A stretch of DNA of 64,000 nt, taken from assembly GCA_017590115.1 (NCBI GenBank), contig JAGGNK010013670.1, forward strand, positions 3,121,147 to 3,185,146, written 5' to 3'. Source of the DNA: Montifringilla adamsi. Its lineage: Eukaryota; Chordata; Aves; Passeriformes; Passeridae. A program made the translations under genes and the position numbers. The notes beneath the pieces were generated by a model, which searched no databases, was not told the origin of the DNA, and worked only from the letters and a program-made list of their open reading frames with translations. Within the stretch, counting starts at the first letter, position 1, and each line of letters opens with the position of its first letter. Positions 59,101 to 64,000 of this stretch are shown here, in pieces.

Positions 59101-61342
59101 ACCTGCAACAGTGGCCCTCAGAATGCCCACTCACACCCTTGCAGGACCACGTGTGACTCACATTTGGGGCAAACATCCAGGTGATGGGCACGCCGGGGGG
59201 GATGTGGAAAGGCACGTTGCAGCGCAGCACAACAGTTTCATCTGTGTAGGTCCAGAGGTCCTGCACTGGGAGCATTGACAGGCTCATGAGCTCCCATCTG
59301 CACATGCACTGACAGACATGATGGTGCTCCTGTGCTGGCTGCAGGGATGGGCAGATGTACACTTGGGCAGGTGCACTCAGTGTGGGACCGTGGGTGAGAA
59401 ACACAGGGAGTCCCCAGAGATTTTTGTGGTGACATCCTGTCTTCTGGATCAGCTTTGCTCACTATAATCTCATTATAATACTGAACACACCTCCATTGCA
59501 AAAACTACCTGCCTCCAATGTATGACCACCTTTGCTGAGCACACATTCTGCATTTTTCTAGCTTAGACCTTTAAAAGCAAAGTTAGACCATTTGACCTCA
59601 ATCAGTACAAGAAGTATGACTGAAGTCACTCAAGTGCCACCAAACATAAAAAATAGCACAAAAATAACCTAAGAATGGGAGGAAGTTGAGGAAGATTTCC
59701 TTACCCTTAACAGCCTCTCATGGCCCCATCATACCTGGGCAGTCCAGGGCAAACTGACAGTCCACAAAGCGGCAGGTAGCACACTGGAAGACACGGGCAG
59801 CTTCCTGGAATCCTGGGAAAGAGAGATTTGGTGGTCCCAGGGAAGTGGGAGATGTGCTAGGAGACAGGGGAGGGCAAGACACAAGGATGGACACTCACCA
59901 CAGGGTGGGACGCAGGCTGGAACTGGTGGGGAGGAAGCAGTGTCAGACTCTGCATCACTGGGAACCCACCACCCATCCTTGTTATGAGCTATCAGGATTC
60001 AGCCCTTGTCCAGCCCAGACGGGGTCCCTGGGAGTTTCTCTAGGACAGGGGTTCCCAGGGTGGACCCATACCTTTCCCCAGCTGGCTCAGCTTCGCCCAG
60101 ATTGTGTTGACAGCTTCCTGCAGAGACTTGTTCAGGGACTCTGGTGTGTCCCAAATGTCCAGGTAAGACAATGTGCCCTCCCCCTGGTCCCCATAAACCT
60201 TTCCCAGAGCCCATAGATCCCTTAAATAACTCACTTCGACTCTATATATCCCTACTGAAGTCAGATATATTCCCAAATATCCCCTCAAACTCCCCAAGAA
60301 GCAGTATACCTTGAAACCCATATACCCTCAAGATTCCACAAATACCCCTTTACAGCTCCCAGACCTTCACATATCCTGTACTTCACCTCCACCCCATCCC
60401 CCTTCAAGGCCTCCACATCCCATCCCCCTTGCCCCATGTCTCATGTCATGTCCCACGTGTCATGTCCCTCAGTCTGCTCACTCTTGCCCCTTTGCTCCTC
60501 TAAAGAATACATAGCATCCATGACGATCTCCCGAAGTTCCTCACGCTGTCCTGACCCTGTACCAGTACAGGAACACAGGAATCAGTACAGGGCTAGGGTT
60601 GGACTTTCAGGGATGGGAAGGTCCAGTAAGGTCTGGGGGTTTCTGGGGGTTCCTGAAGTCCTGAACAAGATTTAAGGGATACTGGGAAAGGTTAGGTGTC
60701 CCTGTGGGTTCCTAAGGTCTTAGGTAGGGCCAAGGGGTCCCCAGTGTGTCCTTGGTTATGGTTGGGTGATTCTCAGGGTTCCAGACAGATTTGGGATTCC
60801 CAAAAGTCCCTGGGAGCCAAATCAGGACTGAGAAGACCTTGGCATGATTATGAGTCCCAAGGATGCTTGTCTGGGATGGGTCTCTAGGGTCCCCAACTTC
60901 CTGGGATCTTGCTTAATATCAGTGTGAGGGCCTTGGTTGAAATGGGAAACCCCAGAGGGCTCTGGGGTGCTGTTCAGGGTGGGGATCCCCTTGGGGATGG
61001 ATGTCCCTGGTGGAAAGGAGGGACCAGTCAGGACAGAGGTCCTTGGGCAGGATTCCTGTTGGGTTTGGTGTCCCTAAGGACTCATGACATACCTACAGTG
61101 ACGGCGGCAAGTGGTTTAGCAGCCTCAACAAGGGCCTGAAGGCATTTTTTATGTCTGGGCTCGTCGACAAAGGCCCCAGTCATGTAATGGCAAAGCCGTG
61201 CCCGCTGAAGAGGGGGCCCAAAGCACAGCAGGCAGGGGTTAATCTCAGGGAGGCAGGACATCAAGACCCACAGCCACAAGCCAGGGTTTCTGGTATGCCA
61301 GGGGACTAACACCAGCATCAGGGCCAAAAGCCACCACCCCAT
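56146..61342 (-). CDS. SPACA6: Sperm acrosome-associated protein 6
   Basis: Sperm membrane protein required for sperm-egg fusion in mammals and fish, where it acts with IZUMO1 and TMEM81. Nine exons: 61342-61093, 60550-60482, 60140-60072, 59922-59899, 59812-59735, 59265-59162, 57798-57645, 56942-56798 and 56239-56146. Total 987 nt, 328 aa (human about 324), all phases matching. Leader 1-36, then CLLCF (37-41), the IZUMO-type four-helix start. The hinge follows (VPPCG near 134-138, CATC 148-151, DCP). An Ig-like domain spans about 164-249, with C179 and C232 the likely disulfide and LRTQD at exon 7. The transmembrane segment is about 282-299, with basic tail VRQKCRRRG. The first ATG gives an unusually long leader; M28 is an alternative. 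A readable TGA overlaps the exon 8 donor. Confidence 0.93.
57110..57510 (+). mobile_element. Solo LTR (ERV), same family as 38096-38511, + orientation
   Basis: About 401 bp in SPACA6 intron 7, antisense to the gene. It aligns along its length with the LTR at 38096-38511 (shared start GTGGT.TTCACAT, shared AATAAAGC block and shared CGATA end). The 6 bp AACACA at 57104-57109 and 57511-57516 is the target-site duplication. No viral genes are next to it. Confidence 0.82.
58770..58970 (+). mobile_element. CR1 LINE fragment in SPACA6 intron 6
   Basis: Sense CR1 3' end: TGCCCCATCCCTGGAAGCAT, CAAGGCCAGGTTGGTTGGGC, ending CCTGTGATTTTATGG. Antisense to SPACA6. Confidence 0.8.
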
Positions 61343-62030
61343 GACCCCAAACCTAGCACCCAAGTGCCTGAGTTCCCTGGGCAGGGGCAGGGTTCCAAGG
61401 TGGAACTTGGGCACCTGGGTCGCCAGGGAACCAGGTAAGGTGGAAGGCCACACTCTAGCCAGCCACACTGACCTCATACCAGCCAAAGGTGTGGGCAGAA
61501 CCCAGCAAGGAATGTGCAAGCCTCACATTTTAGCAGGAAGAACTGAGCCAGCCCAAGGTTACAGCACCCAAACATGGCTGGGACTGTCTGGGACATGGTG
61601 TTTGTATGTGTGTCCTGAGGAGATTCTTCTGCCTCTCTTCTATATTGTACTCTTGAGCAGAGGAATGCACAGCTGGTGTACTGCAAGGTATTAGATTGTT
61701 CAGCTCTCCAAAACAGAGAGGGAGAGAGAGAAAGATACTACAAAACATTATCATTAACTACAAAGCAAAAGACACAGAAAGCAGCTGTTGGTTTTACAGG
61801 GACAAGAGTTCCTGATGAAGGAAGCAACACATGCAAGTGTTTGCAGGTGAAAAATAAGCATGAGACTGAAGATTGGTGCAAAATCCCAGTATCTCTTGAA
61901 GGCAGAAGATGCTGTAAGACCTGAGCTGGCATGTGCCAAAACATTTAATAAATGGTGCCAAAACATTTAATAAATGCAAGTTGCTATTTCCATCCAGCTT
62001 GCAAATGTTCACTCTCATCCCTCTCCTGTG
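61343..62030. other. SPACA6 upstream region; nothing recognised
   Basis: Presumed SPACA6 promoter side. No TATA box, CpG island or exon was seen. A short direct repeat of GTGCCAAAACATTTAATAAA lies near 61930-61975. Confidence 0.4.
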
Positions 62031-62036
62031 AGTGAG

Positions 62037-62332
62037 TGTCGCCCTGATTTTGTAAGACTTTGTTAAGCCTTCTGATGTTTACATTCTTTCAACAAACTTT
62101 CTCACACACAGTTCTGTAAATAACCTCTGTTTTGCATTCTTTCATGGAGGTGGAGAGAATTGATGGACCCTTGGTCTGTCCAGTGGCATTGGAGAGGTGG
62201 CACTGTCACCCTCCAATCCACTGTCACCTTTGGAAAACTATAAATGTTGGAGTCAGAAAATAAAGCTTCTTCTTTTTTGTTCCACTCGAGAGCAGCAGTG
62301 TCTGTGTCATCATTTCGTGTCTTATCACAACA
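62037..62332 (+). mobile_element. Solo LTR (ERV), second family, with 6 bp target duplication
   Basis: 296 bp with TGTCG...ACAACA ends. AGTGAG at 62031-62036 is repeated at 62333-62338. It contains a TATAAA-like box about 30 bp before an AATAAAGC signal, the usual U3-R layout. No internal viral sequence adjoins it. Confidence 0.82.
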
Positions 62333-62859
62333 AGTGAGCACTGAGACAGCGACCCATTGCTGGCAGCCATGGACACCATGCAGGTGTCTGACAAAGCACA
62401 TGGTGACAAAAACAACATGAACAGCCTAGGCTATTCAAACCCAATGCTTGAGAACTCTCTCCTGCAGAGCAGAAACTAAGGTGAGCCCAGGAAATGTTGG
62501 AGACCTTGCCAAGTGGTGTAGATGCCACAACACCTCCACTAGCAGAGATGATCGTGAAGAGGGTCCCAGCTTGAGCTACGTGAGTATCCATGAAGCTCTG
62601 GATTCCCTGTGAGGGATGTCAGAGTGTGAACTTCTTTTCTGGATATGGGTTTGCAGAGGCACTTGCACTGCATCTGGTCAGAGCTGCTGTTAATTTCCTT
62701 TTTCATGGGGTAGATTTTAATGTATCTGCTTCAGAGCAGACTCCCACTGTTAGGTTTGTGGGGATGTGGGGTTCAAACTTCAACACTGGTAAATCCTAAG
62801 GTGATTCTCTTGGTTTTGTTCTTGGGATGATTGGGCTGAGAGCCAAGTTGTAGATCCTG

Positions 62860-63080
62860 TCTCCTCTGCATGAGGCTATTTCTGATTATACAGCATGGGT
62901 TTAGGAGGGGAAGGTCGTGTTTGATGAACCTGATCTCTTTTTATGACCAGGTGACCCTCCTGGTGGATGTGGGAAAGGCTGTGGATGTTGTCTATTTGGA
63001 CTCCAGCAAGATCTTCGGCACTGTGTCCCACAGCATTCCCTGGGAAAGCTGCAGCCCAGGGCTGGGACAGGAGCACTCTG
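62860..63080 (+). mobile_element. CR1 LINE reverse-transcriptase fragment
   Basis: The + frame reads QHGFRRGRSCLMNLISFYD then VDVGKAVDVVYLDSSKIF and TVSHSIP. This is the CR1/Jockey-type RT block with the usual YLDxxKAFDTV region decayed to YLDSSKIFGTV. A truncated old insertion. The following roughly 300 bp is GC-rich and not clearly CR1. Confidence 0.8.
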
Positions 63081-63505
63081 TGCTGGGTTCAGAACTGGCT
63101 GCATGGCCGGCCCAGAGAGCCCGGAGCTGCTTCCCTTTCCAGCCGGGCACCCCCGGCGTGTCCCGCAGCCTGGGCCGGATCCTGCCCAGTGCCGGCGAGA
63201 CCCGGCGGCTGGGCCCGGCCATCCCGGGCAAGAGCAGCTCCCTAGGCGGGGGAACACAGGGGGACATGGGGGGACACACGGGGGACACACGGCGGGCACC
63301 GCTTCCCCGTGTTCCCATTCCCGCAGAGCAGCGCCGTGTGCCGCGGCTGGGACGGAGCCGAGCACAGAGGAATGTCTGTGCTCTGACAGGAGAAAAGACA
63401 CTGCTTCTCACAAGGGATGCTTCTCACAATGGTGTGCAGCAATAAAGCCTTGCTGAAAGCATAGCAAATTTTGCAAAAGTGGCAGTGGAACAGTCAGTGG
63501 TACCT

Positions 63506-63768
63506 TGAGAGCGCAGTAACAAATCAAGGTGGCCCAAGGTAATTAGGGGCTCTGTGGACGCCTAAAGTAGAACGTATAATAAATGCTTATGGGTAATAAA
63601 GAAATAAATGCCGCAGGTAATAAATATTTATACCATCTGGAACCATGCCTGCACTTTGGTGGAGCTCTCCCCCCTGCATCCACAGCTGTAGTTGGGCTTC
63701 ACAATAAAGAAATGCCTGCTTCTGAACACTACGTTGTTGTTAAGTTTTATTCCTGAATTTTGGTGACA
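63506..63768 (+). mobile_element. Probable solo LTR, third family, at the duplication junction
   Basis: AT-rich U3-like sequence with an AATAAAGAAATGCC signal at about 63703 and an end at GTGACA. A GGTAC is found just before (about 63501) and just after (63769), suggesting a target duplication, but the 5' boundary is not certain. It abuts the start of similarity to the copy C intron. Confidence 0.55.
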
Positions 63769-63898
63769 GGTACACCTCCACCATTCTCCATCCTGGAGCA
63801 GAGCCAGGGTGAGGGACAGTGCACGGTGCTGCCCTACCCAGAGCTGTCTGGGTACTGTACATGTGCACCTAACACCCAATGTCTTGGGATTCTCCTAC

Positions 63899-64000
63899 CA
63901 TTTTCCTTCAGAACACTCTCTGAAGCTACTAGAGGGAGATTTCATGAAGGTGTTTAGGCTTTGTGTGTGCACAGAATGGCCTGGTGAAGCCAAGATGAGC
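63899..64000 (-). pseudogene. Fragment of a fourth FReD gene (copy D), exon 2, cut by window edge
   Basis: On the minus strand this reads LILASPGHSVHTQSLNTF, nearly the same as copy C exon 2, and similarity continues to about 63769 in the adjoining intron. Relative to copy C the exon has 4 extra bases, so the equivalent donor is in phase 2, not 1. A minus-strand gene would need its FReD exon at lower coordinates, but none exists between here and SPACA6. The copy is therefore a remnant, unless it is spliced in some unseen way. Confidence 0.75.

Overview
The window is nuclear DNA from a bird. Genes are split by GT-AG introns, CR1 LINE fragments are scattered throughout, and several avian-type solo LTRs are present. 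Repeat style suggests a passerine, but I cannot prove that. The left 36 kb matches the order and orientation of the vertebrate Williams-Beuren syntenic block: STX1A (+), BUD23 (-), DNAJC30 (+), VPS37D (-). In human, MLXIPL follows VPS37D; I do not see it here.

Layout. 1-19.95 kb: 3' part of STX1A (syntaxin-1A). Its first exons lie left of the window, one linker exon is damaged or mis-assembled, and a roughly 3 kb 3'UTR follows. 20.56-26.10 kb: complete BUD23, 12 coding exons, 281 aa. 26.10-26.25 kb: a 150 bp bidirectional CpG/CRE promoter. 26.25-26.88 kb: single-exon DNAJC30. 26.9-32.9 kb: no gene recognised. 33.24-35.58 kb: complete VPS37D, 4 exons, with GC-rich tandem repeats upstream. 37.3-53.9 kb: three genes for small secreted proteins with one fibrinogen-related domain (FReD), resembling fibrinogen-like protein 1-like, in orientation -, +, -. 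Each begins with a coding exon that contributes only ATG plus one base. 56.1-61.3 kb: SPACA6 (-), 9 exons, 328 aa, a sperm membrane protein of the IZUMO-like fertilisation group. 63.9-64.0 kb: a fragment of a fourth FReD gene, copied from the third, with no FReD exon downstream.

Roles. The left block holds housekeeping and neuronal genes: SNARE fusion (STX1A), 18S rRNA m7G methylation (BUD23), a mitochondrial J-protein (DNAJC30) and ESCRT-I (VPS37D). The right block is a small, repeat-rich accessory cluster of secreted FReD proteins beside a fertilisation gene. Three solo LTRs have readable or suggestive target-site duplications, and two of one family lie in opposite orientation 18.6 kb apart, flanking two of the FReD genes.

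All exon coordinates were derived by hand from splice sites, reading phase and recalled family sequences. I ran no database search. No prokaryotic features, CRISPR arrays or RNA genes were found.
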